This document shows positions 1 through 6,328 of a stretch of DNA of 14,356 nt, one piece after another. The notes beneath the pieces were generated by a model that did not search any database, was not told where the DNA came from, and saw only the letters and a program-made list of their open reading frames with translations. A program made the position numbers and the translations under genes. Each line of letters begins with the position of its first letter. The first letter of the stretch is position 1. Origin of the DNA: Hydrogenophaga sp. (GTDB taxonomy: Bacteria; Pseudomonadota; Gammaproteobacteria; Burkholderiales; Burkholderiaceae_C); the NCBI GenBank assembly GCA_021154985.1, contig JAJNQE010000173.1:1-14356 (forward strand), read 5' to 3'.

Positions 1-485
1 TCGCGCGCCTTGCCGCTCTTGTCCTGGTGGATCGCCACCAGGTGGGGCACGCCGCCGCCCTGGGTGTAGGTGTTGCGCACGGTGTGGCCGGGGGCCTTGG
101 GCGCAACCATCCACACGTCCAGATCGGCACGCGGCACGACCTGGTTGTAGTGCACGTTGAAACCGTGGGCGAAGGCCAGCGATGCGCCCTGCTTGATGTG
201 GGGAGCCACGTTCTGGTGGTAGACCTCGGCAATCTGCTCGTCGGGCAGCAGGATCATGACCACGTCGGCCGCCTTGACGGCATCGTTGACTTCCATCACG
301 GTCAGGCCGGCCTTGCCGACCTTGTCCCACGAGGCGCCGCCCTTGCGCAGGCCGACCACGACCTTGACGCCGCTGTCGTTGAGGTTCTGTGCGTGTGCAT
401 GGCCCTGGCTTCCGTAGCCGATGATGGCCACGGTCTTGCCCTTGATCAGGGACAGGTCACAGTCTTTGTCGTAGAAAACTTTCAT
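1..485 (-). CDS. ilvC: Ketol-acid reductoisomerase, N-terminal part (cut by window edge)
   Basis: Converts acetolactate (or acetohydroxybutyrate) to the dihydroxy acid with NADPH and Mg2+, the second common step of valine, leucine and isoleucine synthesis in the cytoplasm. 161 codons are visible, beginning MKVFYDKDCDLSLIKGKTVA; the family's class I enzymes are about 330-340 residues, so roughly half is present. The Rossmann dinucleotide motif GYGSQGHAHAQNL lies near residues 24-36, and the stretch LLPDEQIAEVYH and the VAPKAPGHTVR segment are typical of the family. A GGAG Shine-Dalgarno sequence lies six bases before the ATG. It follows ilvH by 54 bases on the same strand, so it is most likely the third gene of ilvBHC. 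Identification is by recognition of conserved sequence; nothing unusual is seen in the visible part. Confidence 0.97.
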   Translation of the reverse strand, partial: MKVFYDKDCDLSLIKGKTVAIIGYGSQGHAHAQNLNDSGVKVVVGLRKGGASWDKVGKAGLTVMEVNDAVKAADVVMILLPDEQIAEVYHQNVAPHIKQGASLAFAHGFNVHYNQVVPRADLDVWMVAPKAPGHTVRNTYTQGGGVPHLVAIHQDKSGKAR

Positions 486-539
486 GGGTTGCTCCGGTTG
501 AAATGTGTTGTTCGGGGAAATGAAAACTGGGGGATTGTC

Positions 540-1031
540 TTACACGCGCAGGATGCGCTCGCCGCGTCCGATGCCGCTGGCACCGGTGCGCACCGTCTCG
601 AGGATGGCGGAGCGGTCGATGGCTTCCAAAAACGCATCGTTCTTGGATTGGTCGCCCGTGAGCTCGATGGTGTAGCTCTTCTCGGTCACATCGATGATGC
701 GACCGCGAAAGATGTCGGCCATGCGCTTCATTTCCTCGCGCTCCTTGCCCACCGCACGCACCTTCACCATCATGAGCTCACGCTCGGTGTAGGCACCTTC
801 GGTGAGATCCACCACCTTGACGACTTCGATCAGGCGGTTGAGGTGTTTGGTGATCTGCTCGATGACGTCGTCCGACCCGGTGGTCTGGATCGTCATGCGG
901 GACAGGCTGGGGTCTTCGGTCGGAGCCACCGTGAGCGACTCGATGTTGTACCCACGGGCAGAGAACAGGCCAACCACGCGGGACAAGGCCCCGGGTTCGT
1001 TTTCCAGCAAGACAGCAATGATGTGTTTCAT
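540..1031 (-). CDS. ilvH: Acetolactate synthase small (regulatory) subunit
   Basis: Regulatory subunit of acetohydroxyacid synthase; it activates the catalytic subunit and confers feedback inhibition by valine. The 163-residue product matches the usual IlvH/IlvN length. An N-terminal ACT domain covers about residues 3-77, beginning MKHIIAVLLENEPGALSRV, followed by the C-terminal AHAS small-subunit domain. Asn11, Gly14 and Asn29, which in E. coli IlvH belong to the valine site, are all kept, so I infer a valine-sensitive enzyme. The start at 1031 is chosen because family homology begins there and an AGAGGAA ribosome site lies just upstream; the frame stays open to 1115, but that extension is low-complexity and unlike the family. 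It lies 160 bases after ilvB and 54 before ilvC. Confidence 0.97.
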   Translation of the reverse strand: MKHIIAVLLENEPGALSRVVGLFSARGYNIESLTVAPTEDPSLSRMTIQTTGSDDVIEQITKHLNRLIEVVKVVDLTEGAYTERELMMVKVRAVGKEREEMKRMADIFRGRIIDVTEKSYTIELTGDQSKNDAFLEAIDRSAILETVRTGASGIGRGERILRV

Positions 1032-1191
1032 GTTCGATTCCTCTTTTTGCGACGGCAACGACCCCGAAAAAGTGGTCGCAGAAACTGCCGTTTTTCGCCG
1101 CCCTCCCCCGCGCACGGTAATGCGCAGGCTTGGCGGGCAATAGATTCGTCTGAGGGGATGAAGCGGCAGGCAACCGCCGCTTCGCGGAGGG
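1032..1191 (-). other. ilvB-ilvH intergenic spacer with hairpins
   Basis: This 160-base gap is long for two subunits of one enzyme. Reading leftward, an 8-bp perfect inverted repeat (GAAGCGGC / GCCGCTTC, 1160-1167 and 1176-1183, 8-base loop) stands about nine bases after the ilvB stop, with no following U-tract. Nearer ilvH there is a 7-bp inverted repeat CGAAAAA / TTTTTCG (1065-1071 and 1091-1097) enclosing a small GCAG/CTGC stem. No separate small gene is supported. The structures could be processing or stability elements, or could attenuate ilvHC; that is inference. Confidence 0.5.
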
Positions 1192-2967
1192 TCAGAGGTC
1201 TTCGGAACCCAGCAGCATCTCGGTGATGCCCTTGCCGGCCTTGACCATGGGGAAGACGTTCTCGGTCGGGTCGGTGCGGAAGTCCATGAACACGGTGCGG
1301 TCCTTGAGCTTTCGCGCCTCGCGCAGCGCCGGCTCCACGTCTTGCGGCCGCTCGATCAGCATGCCGACGTGGCCATAGGCCTCGGCCAGCTTGACGAAGT
1401 TGGGCAGCGCGTCCATGTAGCTGTGGCTGTAACGGCCTTCGTAATCAATCTCCTGCCATTGCCGCACCATGCCGAGGTAGCGGTTGTTCAGCGCCATGAT
1501 CTTGATCGGCGTGTTGTACTGCAGGCAAGTGGAGAGCTCCTGAATGCACATCTGCACCGAGCCTTCGCCCGTGATGCAGAACACCTCGCTCTCGGTTTTG
1601 GCCAGCTTGATGCCCATGGCGTAGGGAATGCCCACGCCCATGGTGCCCAGGCCACCGGAGTTGATCCAGCGGCGTGGCTCGTCAAACCGGTAGTACTGGG
1701 CGGCCCACATCTGGTGCTGACCCACATCGGACGTGACGTAAGCGTCGGCGTCCTTGGTCATGTTCCACAGCGTTTCCACCACGTACTGCGGCTTGATCAC
1801 ATCGGTGTTGCCGCGGTCGTACTTCAGGCAGTCTTTCGAGCGCCAGGTCTCGATGGTGTCCCACCAGGCAGACAGCGCCTTGCCATCGGGCTTGGTGGCG
1901 CTTTCGCGCACCATGTTGATGAGCTCGGTGAGCACGTCCTTGACATCGCCCACGATCGGCACGTCGACCTTGACGCGTTTGGAAATGCTCGACGGGTCGA
2001 TGTCGATGTGGATGATCTTGCGTTCGTTCTGCGCGAAGTGCTTGGGGTTGCCGATCACGCGATCGTCAAAACGCGCACCCACGGCCAGCAACACGTCGCA
2101 GTTCTGCATGGCGTTGTTGGCCTCGATCGTGCCGTGCATGCCCAGCATGCCGAGGAACTTGCGGTCCGAAGCCGGGTAGGCGCCCAAGCCCATCAAGGTG
2201 TTGGTGACCGGATAGCCCAGCATGTTCACCAGCGTGCGCAGTTCTTCGGTGGCGTTGCTCAGGAGCACGCCGCCGCCGGTGTAGATGTACGGCCGCTTGG
2301 CGGTCAGCAGCAGTTGCAGCGCCTTGCGGATCTGTCCACCATGGCCCTTGCGCACCGGGTTGTACGAGCGCATTTCCACCGACTCGGGGTAGCCGCTGTA
2401 AGGCACCTTGTTGAAAGACACGTCTTTCGGAATGTCCACCACCACAGGGCCGGGGCGGCCGCTGCGCGCGATGTGGAAGGCCTTCTTCATCACCATGGCC
2501 ATGTCGCGCGCATCCTTCACCAGGAAGTTGTGCTTGACGATGGGGCGCGTGATGCCGACGGTGTCGCACTCCTGGAACGCATCCAGGCCGATGGCGGCCG
2601 TGGGCACCTGACCGGTGATGATCACCATGGGAATGCTGTCCATGTAGGCGGTGGCGATGCCGGTGATGGCATTGGTCACACCCGGGCCCGAGGTGACGAG
2701 CGCCACACCCACCTCACCGGTGGCGCGCGCATAGCCGTCGGCCGCGTGCACGGCCGCCTGCTCGTGGCGCACCAGCACGTGCTGGATGGTGTCCTGCTTG
2801 TAGAACGCGTCGTAGATGTGCAGCACAGCACCGCCTGGGTAGCCCCAGATGTACTTGACCTCTTCGGCCTGGAGGGCCTTGATGAGGATTTCTGCGCCGC
2901 GGAGTTCTTGGGTGGCTGCGCCGGTGGCGGCAGCGGCCGAGGCAAGTTCGGCCTTGTTGATTTCCAT
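1192..2967 (-). CDS. ilvB: Acetolactate synthase large (catalytic) subunit
   Basis: Thiamine-diphosphate- and FAD-dependent catalytic subunit that condenses two pyruvates to acetolactate, or pyruvate with 2-oxobutyrate, opening branched-chain amino acid synthesis. The product is 591 residues, normal for the family. The N-terminal ThDP-PP domain carries the catalytic glutamate in LVRHEQAAVHAADGYAR (Glu69). The central FAD-associated domain follows. The C-terminal ThDP domain holds GEGS at about 467-470, paired with NN at 494-495, and the RQWQ segment near 503. The metal motif is GEG rather than the common GDG, a conservative change I recall as frequent in betaproteobacterial IlvB. The start at 2967 has a GAAAGG ribosome site and family-like sequence after it; the open frame continues to 3900 without homology. 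First gene of the leftward operon, divergent from the RDD gene. Confidence 0.97.
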   Translation of the reverse strand: MEINKAELASAAAATGAATQELRGAEILIKALQAEEVKYIWGYPGGAVLHIYDAFYKQDTIQHVLVRHEQAAVHAADGYARATGEVGVALVTSGPGVTNAITGIATAYMDSIPMVIITGQVPTAAIGLDAFQECDTVGITRPIVKHNFLVKDARDMAMVMKKAFHIARSGRPGPVVVDIPKDVSFNKVPYSGYPESVEMRSYNPVRKGHGGQIRKALQLLLTAKRPYIYTGGGVLLSNATEELRTLVNMLGYPVTNTLMGLGAYPASDRKFLGMLGMHGTIEANNAMQNCDVLLAVGARFDDRVIGNPKHFAQNERKIIHIDIDPSSISKRVKVDVPIVGDVKDVLTELINMVRESATKPDGKALSAWWDTIETWRSKDCLKYDRGNTDVIKPQYVVETLWNMTKDADAYVTSDVGQHQMWAAQYYRFDEPRRWINSGGLGTMGVGIPYAMGIKLAKTESEVFCITGEGSVQMCIQELSTCLQYNTPIKIMALNNRYLGMVRQWQEIDYEGRYSHSYMDALPNFVKLAEAYGHVGMLIERPQDVEPALREARKLKDRTVFMDFRTDPTENVFPMVKAGKGITEMLLGSEDL

Positions 2968-3246
2968 GATGAACCTTTCGAGAATTTCTCTGACGAAAGA
3001 CCTTGGGTGCCTCTTGACCAACCCTTGTGGGGCGGTGTCGAGACTTGAGACCAGTGGCCATGAGCGGGCACATACCCCGCCGGACCCTGATCCGTTTGCC
3101 GTGTTTTGAAGTGCAGCGCGCATTATCGCACTGCAACACCCGCCGGTGGCCGCAGCCCGAACCGAACGCCCCGAAAAAGTGCAAACCATGGCCGCAATGA
3201 GACAATCCAAGGCTGCGCCCCACGGGCCGAACACCTTCCTTCCTGC
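2968..3246. promoter_or_regulatory. Divergent control region between ilvB and the RDD gene
   Basis: This 279-base region separates two divergent operons. On the minus strand TGCGATAAT (complement of 3122-3130) resembles an extended -10 element and would give an ilvB leader of about 150 bases; no good -35 hexamer precedes it. On the plus strand CATTAT (3121-3126) overlaps it, and GACAAT (3201-3206) is another weak -10 candidate for the RDD operon. The ilvB leader was examined in three frames for a short leader peptide rich in Ile, Leu or Val with a stop codon; none was found, so classical attenuation is not supported. A 13-base sequence at 3169-3181 recurs upstream of ilvH. Confidence 0.4.
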
Positions 3247-3831
3247 ATGGCCGCCACCCTTTCCGACCCATCCCGTTCCCCCGACGTCGCATCCAGACCC
3301 GACCTGATGGCGCCATCGCTGCGCCGTCGCATGGCATGCTGGCTTTACGAAGGCACCCTGATGTTCGGCGTGGTTTTCCTTGTCGGCGTGCTGTTCACCA
3401 CCAGCTACGTGCTGTCCTCGTTCACCCAATCGGGCAACGCGCTGGACAACCGCTACCTGCAGCAAGCCCTGGTGTTCGTAGCCTTCGGCATTTACTTCGG
3501 CTGGTTCTGGGCCAAAGGCCAGACGCTGGCCATGAAGACCTGGCACATCCGCGTGGTCGACCGGCACGGCAAGGCTTTGACCCAAGGCCGTGCGCTGTGG
3601 CGCTACGTGCTGTCGTGGCTGTGGCTGCTGCCGCCACTGGCGGTGGCGGGGCTCATGCAGCTGTCGGGGCAACAACTGTCCGTGCTGCTGGTGGGGTGGG
3701 TCATCGTCTGGGCGCTGCTGTCGCGCTTTCATGCCCAGCGCCAGTTTTTGCACGACGCGCTGGCCGGCACACGGCTGGTCCATTTCAAGCCGGTGGAGGA
3801 CACCAGCAAACCGCGGCGTTGGTGGAGCTGA
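3247..3831 (+). CDS. RDD family membrane protein
   Basis: A 194-residue integral membrane protein of the RDD family (PF06271), whose general function is poorly defined; some members have been linked to ion transport. Hydrophobic segments appear at about residues 36-58, 71-88, 119-138 and 143-160. Family-like features are the basic RRR stretch before helix 1, the GQTLAMKTWHIRVVD segment (91-105) between helices, and HDALAGTRLV (169-178) near the C terminus; Glu35 sits where many members have the first Asp. The start at 3247 is a best guess: there is no clear Shine-Dalgarno sequence, and ATG at 3307 would give a 174-residue protein that keeps the whole domain. dgkA begins four bases after the stop, so the two are almost certainly cotranscribed. 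Divergent from ilvB. Confidence 0.85.
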   Translation: MAATLSDPSRSPDVASRPDLMAPSLRRRMACWLYEGTLMFGVVFLVGVLFTTSYVLSSFTQSGNALDNRYLQQALVFVAFGIYFGWFWAKGQTLAMKTWHIRVVDRHGKALTQGRALWRYVLSWLWLLPPLAVAGLMQLSGQQLSVLLVGWVIVWALLSRFHAQRQFLHDALAGTRLVHFKPVEDTSKPRRWWS

Positions 3832-3835
3832 CAAC

Positions 3836-4234
3836 ATGCGCGCCGAACAGGACCGCGAACCGGTGAACGCGCAGAAGCTGCGCAGCGGTGTGTCCCGCAT
3901 GTGGCACGCCTTCGGCTACTCGATGGCTGGCCTGCGTTCGGGCTGGGGTGAGACAGCGTTCCGCCAGGAAGCGATCGCTGCACTGGCCATGATTCCGCTG
4001 GCCTTCTGGGTCGGCCATACCTGGGTGGAAACCGCCCTGCTCGCTGGCTCGGTGGTGCTGGTGATGGTGGTCGAACTGCTCAACACCGGCATCGAGACCG
4101 CCATCGACCGCATTGGCCCGGAATGGCACGACCTCTCCAAACGCGCCAAGGACATGGGCAGCGCCGCCGTGCTGCTCAGCCTGCTGCTGTGCGTGGGCGT
4201 CTGGATCGCAGCCGCCTGGGCCCGCTGGGGCTGA
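3836..4234 (+). CDS. dgkA: Diacylglycerol kinase (prokaryotic DgkA type)
   Basis: Small integral-membrane kinase that phosphorylates diacylglycerol with ATP to phosphatidic acid, recycling lipid released when envelope glycans are modified. The product is 132 residues (E. coli 121-122) with three membrane helices at about 49-65, 67-85 and 109-127. The family active-site segment ELLNTGIETAIDRIG (80-94) holds Glu80, Asn83, Glu87 and Asp91; FRQE (42-45) and the segment DLSKRAKDMGSAAV (99-112, with Lys105 and Asp106) match E. coli DgkA closely. The extra N-terminal residues are polar. GGTGGAG lies upstream of the ATG, overlapping the end of the RDD gene. It is the middle gene of RDD-dgkA-LOG. Confidence 0.95.
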   Translation: MRAEQDREPVNAQKLRSGVSRMWHAFGYSMAGLRSGWGETAFRQEAIAALAMIPLAFWVGHTWVETALLAGSVVLVMVVELLNTGIETAIDRIGPEWHDLSKRAKDMGSAAVLLSLLLCVGVWIAAAWARWG

Positions 4235-4250
4235 TCACTCTGGATTTGTC

Positions 4251-4838
4251 ATGACCACTCCCGCCTTCTCACTGTGTGTGTACTGCGGCTCCCGACCCGG
4301 GGCCACATCCGCCTTCTCGGACACGGCGCGCACCGTTGGCCGATGGATTGGCGAACACGGCGGTCAGCTGGTGTACGGCGGTGGCCGCAACGGCCTCATG
4401 GGCATCGTGGCCGACGCCACCATGGCCGCAGGCGGTCAGGTGGTGGGCATCATCCCCAAGGCGCTGGTGGAGCGGGAGTGGGCGCACCACGGCTGTACCG
4501 AACTGCACGTGGTGGACAACATGCACGAGCGCAAACGGATGATGGCAGACAAGGCCGACGCCTTTCTGGCCATGCCCGGTGGCATCGGCACGTTTGAAGA
4601 GTTCTTTGAAGTCTGGGCCTGGCGCCAGCTGGGTTACCACGACAAACCGGTGGGTCTGCTCAATGTGGCGGGCTACTACGACGGCCTGATGACCTTCATG
4701 CGCACGGGGGTGGAGCAGCAGTTCATGAGCGGCGCGCAGATGGATCTGATCCAGGTGCACACCGAGGCTTCAAAGCTGTTACCCGAGCTGGTGCAGGCAG
4801 CGGGGCTGTCGCCCGCCGCCCGCCTGGACGCGATCTAA
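4251..4838 (+). CDS. LOG family protein (TIGR00730; nucleoside 5'-monophosphate phosphoribohydrolase)
   Basis: A 195-residue cytosolic Rossmann-fold protein of the LOG family, often mis-annotated as lysine decarboxylase. Characterised members split nucleoside 5'-monophosphates into base and ribose 5-phosphate, including cytokinin nucleotides; the bacterial substrate is frequently uncertain. The signature PGGIGTFEEFFE (109-120) carries the catalytic glutamates; the N-terminal CVYCGSRPG (9-17) and GGGRNGLMG (43-51) form the phosphate-binding part; MHERKRMM (91-98) supplies the conserved Arg. The start at 4251 gives family-like sequence at once and lies 16 bases after dgkA, so it is probably in the same transcript, though its ribosome site is weak. 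Its stop lies nine bases from the convergent stop of the PII gene. The sequence does not show whether it works with DgkA. Confidence 0.93.
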   Translation: MTTPAFSLCVYCGSRPGATSAFSDTARTVGRWIGEHGGQLVYGGGRNGLMGIVADATMAAGGQVVGIIPKALVEREWAHHGCTELHVVDNMHERKRMMADKADAFLAMPGGIGTFEEFFEVWAWRQLGYHDKPVGLLNVAGYYDGLMTFMRTGVEQQFMSGAQMDLIQVHTEASKLLPELVQAAGLSPAARLDAI

Positions 4839-4847
4839 GTCGAGCGC

Positions 4848-5186
4848 TCAGACCGCCGTTTCGTCTTCTTCGCCGGTTCGGATGCGCACCACGCGCTCGA
4901 CCGAGGTCACGAAGATCTTGCCGTCACCGATCTTGCCGGTGCGGGCCGCGCGGATGATGGCGTCCACGCAGCGCTCCACGTCCACCGTCTTCACCACCAC
5001 CTCGACCTTGACCTTGGGCAAAAAGTCCACCACGTACTCGGCGCCGCGGTAGAGCTCGGTGTGACCCTTCTGGCGACCAAAGCCCTTGACCTCGGTGACG
5101 GTCAGGCCGGTCACGCCTTGCTCTGCGAGTGCCTCACGGACCTCTTCCAGTTTGAAAGGTTTGATGACGGCGGTGATCTGCTTCAT
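4848..5186 (-). CDS. glnB: Nitrogen regulatory protein PII
   Basis: A 112-residue trimeric signal protein that binds 2-oxoglutarate and ATP/ADP and reports carbon/nitrogen balance to targets such as GlnD/GlnE, NtrB and, in some bacteria, NadE. The sequence is nearly canonical: TEVKGFGRQKGHTELYRGAEY (31-51) forms the T-loop with Tyr51, the GlnD uridylylation site, and TGKIGDGKIFV plus VVRIRTGEED close the nucleotide site. No amtB gene is adjacent, which argues for the housekeeping GlnB role over GlnK; the sequence alone does not separate them firmly. The ATG follows a GGAG sequence. It is divergent from the asparaginase and convergent with the LOG gene; nadE lies beyond the asparaginase on the same strand. 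Confidence 0.95.
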   Translation of the reverse strand: MKQITAVIKPFKLEEVREALAEQGVTGLTVTEVKGFGRQKGHTELYRGAEYVVDFLPKVKVEVVVKTVDVERCVDAIIRAARTGKIGDGKIFVTSVERVVRIRTGEEDETAV

Positions 5187-5290
5187 GCGGTGTCTCCAGA
5201 GCGTGGCTTGTGGGGGAAATTTCTCGAATCATTATGCCCAAGGGACTTCGTGCCGTTCGTACACTGCTCAGTCAAACCACACACCCGCAC
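5187..5290. promoter_or_regulatory. Divergent promoter region, glnB / asparaginase
   Basis: This 104-base region must drive both genes. For the plus strand TTGTGG (5208-5213), a 16-base spacer and CATTAT (5230-5235) form a plausible sigma-70 promoter about 55 bases before the asparaginase ATG. The same core read on the minus strand is CATAAT (complement of 5231-5236), a possible glnB -10 without a good -35. A GGCAC...TTGGGC stretch just right of it looks faintly like a sigma-54 site but has the wrong spacing. Confidence 0.35.
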
Positions 5291-6319
5291 ATGAATTCAT
5301 CCGCCTTGCCCCGCCACGTTCCCATCGTCGTTGCCTACCGGGGTGGCCACCCCGAAAACATCCACCACGGCTCGCTGGCAGTTGTGAACGCACAGGGCCA
5401 GCTGCTGGCGAGCGTGGGCGATGTGGATGCGCCACTGTTCACGCGCTCATCGCTCAAACCTTTCCAGGCCATGCCGCTGATCGCACAAGCGGCCGAACGC
5501 TACGACCTGAGCGATGCCGATGTGGCGCTGCTGTGCGCCAGCCACAGCGGCGAGCCCATGCACGTGGAGCGCGCGGCGGCGCTGCTGGCGAAGATCGGCG
5601 CAGGGGAATCCAGCCTGGCTTGCGGCAGCCACGTGCCTTTTTTCTTCAGCACCAACGGCGTCACACCAGAGCCTGGTGCGCGCTTCAACCGCTTGCACCA
5701 CAACTGTTCCGGCAAACACACCGGCATGTTGCTGCTGGCCCATGCGCTGGGCGCGCCGGCAACGGGATACCTCGACACCGGCCACGCCGTGCAGCGTGAG
5801 ATCGTTCAAAGCGTGAGTCACTTCTCGGGCGTGCCGGTGGAAGAGCTGGTGCGCGGCACCGACGGCTGCAGCGCACCGAACTACGCCCTGCCGCTGCGCT
5901 CGCTGGCCCATGCCTTCGCCCGTTTGACGCTGGCCGCGCCCGATCCGGTTTATGGGGTTGCGCCGCTGCGCATTGCGCGCGCCATGAGCCAATACCCCGA
6001 ACTCGTCAGCGGCCAGGGCCGCAACGATCTGGCGTTGATGCGCGCCGGGCGCGGCGACTGGGTGAGCAAGGTGGGGGCCGACGGTGTGCAGGCGCTGGCC
6101 AGCTTCAGCCGTGGCATCGGCATCGCCGCCAAGTGCAGCGACGGCCAGCTGGCTCCGCTGATGGTGGCGGTGGTCTCGGCCCTGGAGCAACTGGGCTGGC
6201 TCGATGACGACGGCCGCGCAGCGCTCGCCAGCCTTATCCCTCCCCCTTTGAAGAACGCCGCCGGCATCGAGGTGGGCGAGATGCGTGCCGTGCTGAACCT
6301 CAATGCAATGCTGGCCTGA
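5291..6319 (+). CDS. L-asparaginase, class 3 (asparaginase II family, PF06089, Rhizobium etli type)
   Basis: A 342-residue enzyme predicted to hydrolyse asparagine to aspartate and ammonia. It belongs to the PF06089 family typified by the Rhizobium etli enzymes, unrelated to E. coli AnsA/AnsB, so those symbols are not used. Motifs follow the family: SxxK in TRSSLKPFQ (Ser53, Lys56), CASHSGE (82-88), HNCSGKHTGML (137-147; Cys139, Lys142), GTDGCSAPN (189-197; Cys193) and WVSKVGADG (257-265; Lys260). The positions agree within a few residues with the serines, lysines and Cys/Lys/Cys zinc ligands reported for R. etli ReAV, so the site looks intact. No signal peptide is visible; it should be cytoplasmic. 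The ATG at 5291 lacks a clear ribosome site. It sits on the opposite strand between glnB and nadE. Confidence 0.92.
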   Translation: MNSSALPRHVPIVVAYRGGHPENIHHGSLAVVNAQGQLLASVGDVDAPLFTRSSLKPFQAMPLIAQAAERYDLSDADVALLCASHSGEPMHVERAAALLAKIGAGESSLACGSHVPFFFSTNGVTPEPGARFNRLHHNCSGKHTGMLLLAHALGAPATGYLDTGHAVQREIVQSVSHFSGVPVEELVRGTDGCSAPNYALPLRSLAHAFARLTLAAPDPVYGVAPLRIARAMSQYPELVSGQGRNDLALMRAGRGDWVSKVGADGVQALASFSRGIGIAAKCSDGQLAPLMVAVVSALEQLGWLDDDGRAALASLIPPPLKNAAGIEVGEMRAVLNLNAMLA

Positions 6320-6328
6320 GCAGGCCAG
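6311..6328. terminator. Inverted repeat across the asparaginase/nadE stop codons
   Basis: CTGGCC (6311-6316) and GGCCAG (6323-6328) form a 6-bp perfect stem with a six-base loop. The asparaginase stop lies at the loop edge (6317-6319), and the nadE stop begins at 6329. It could act as a short bidirectional terminator or 3'-end stabiliser, but no U-tract follows on either strand, so the terminator call is weak. Confidence 0.3.

Noticed and set aside
27..1226. Long plus-strand open frame (399 codons) opposite ilvC/ilvH
   Set aside because: Composition is His/Val/Asp-rich as expected for the reverse of GC-rich coding sequence; the minus strand encodes clear IlvC and IlvH.
1342..3048. 568-codon plus-strand open frame opposite ilvB
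   Set aside because: It is the antisense shadow of ilvB, low complexity, with no recognisable domain.
2968..3120. Leader peptide and attenuator for ilvB
   Set aside because: The three leader frames show no short peptide with runs of Ile, Leu or Val and a stop; no terminator with U-tract was seen.
2968..3900. 311-residue N-terminal extension of ilvB in an open frame
   Set aside because: The extension has no family similarity, crosses the divergent RDD gene, and a ribosome site precedes the ATG at 2967.
4842..4849. GAGCGCTC palindrome between LOG and glnB as a terminator
   Set aside because: A fully palindromic 8-mer leaves no loop and there is no U-tract, so it cannot make a useful hairpin.
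5236..5260. Sigma-54 promoter for glnB
   Set aside because: A GGCAC element is present on the minus strand, but the TTG-like element is about three bases too far away and the -12 GC is missing at GG-N10.
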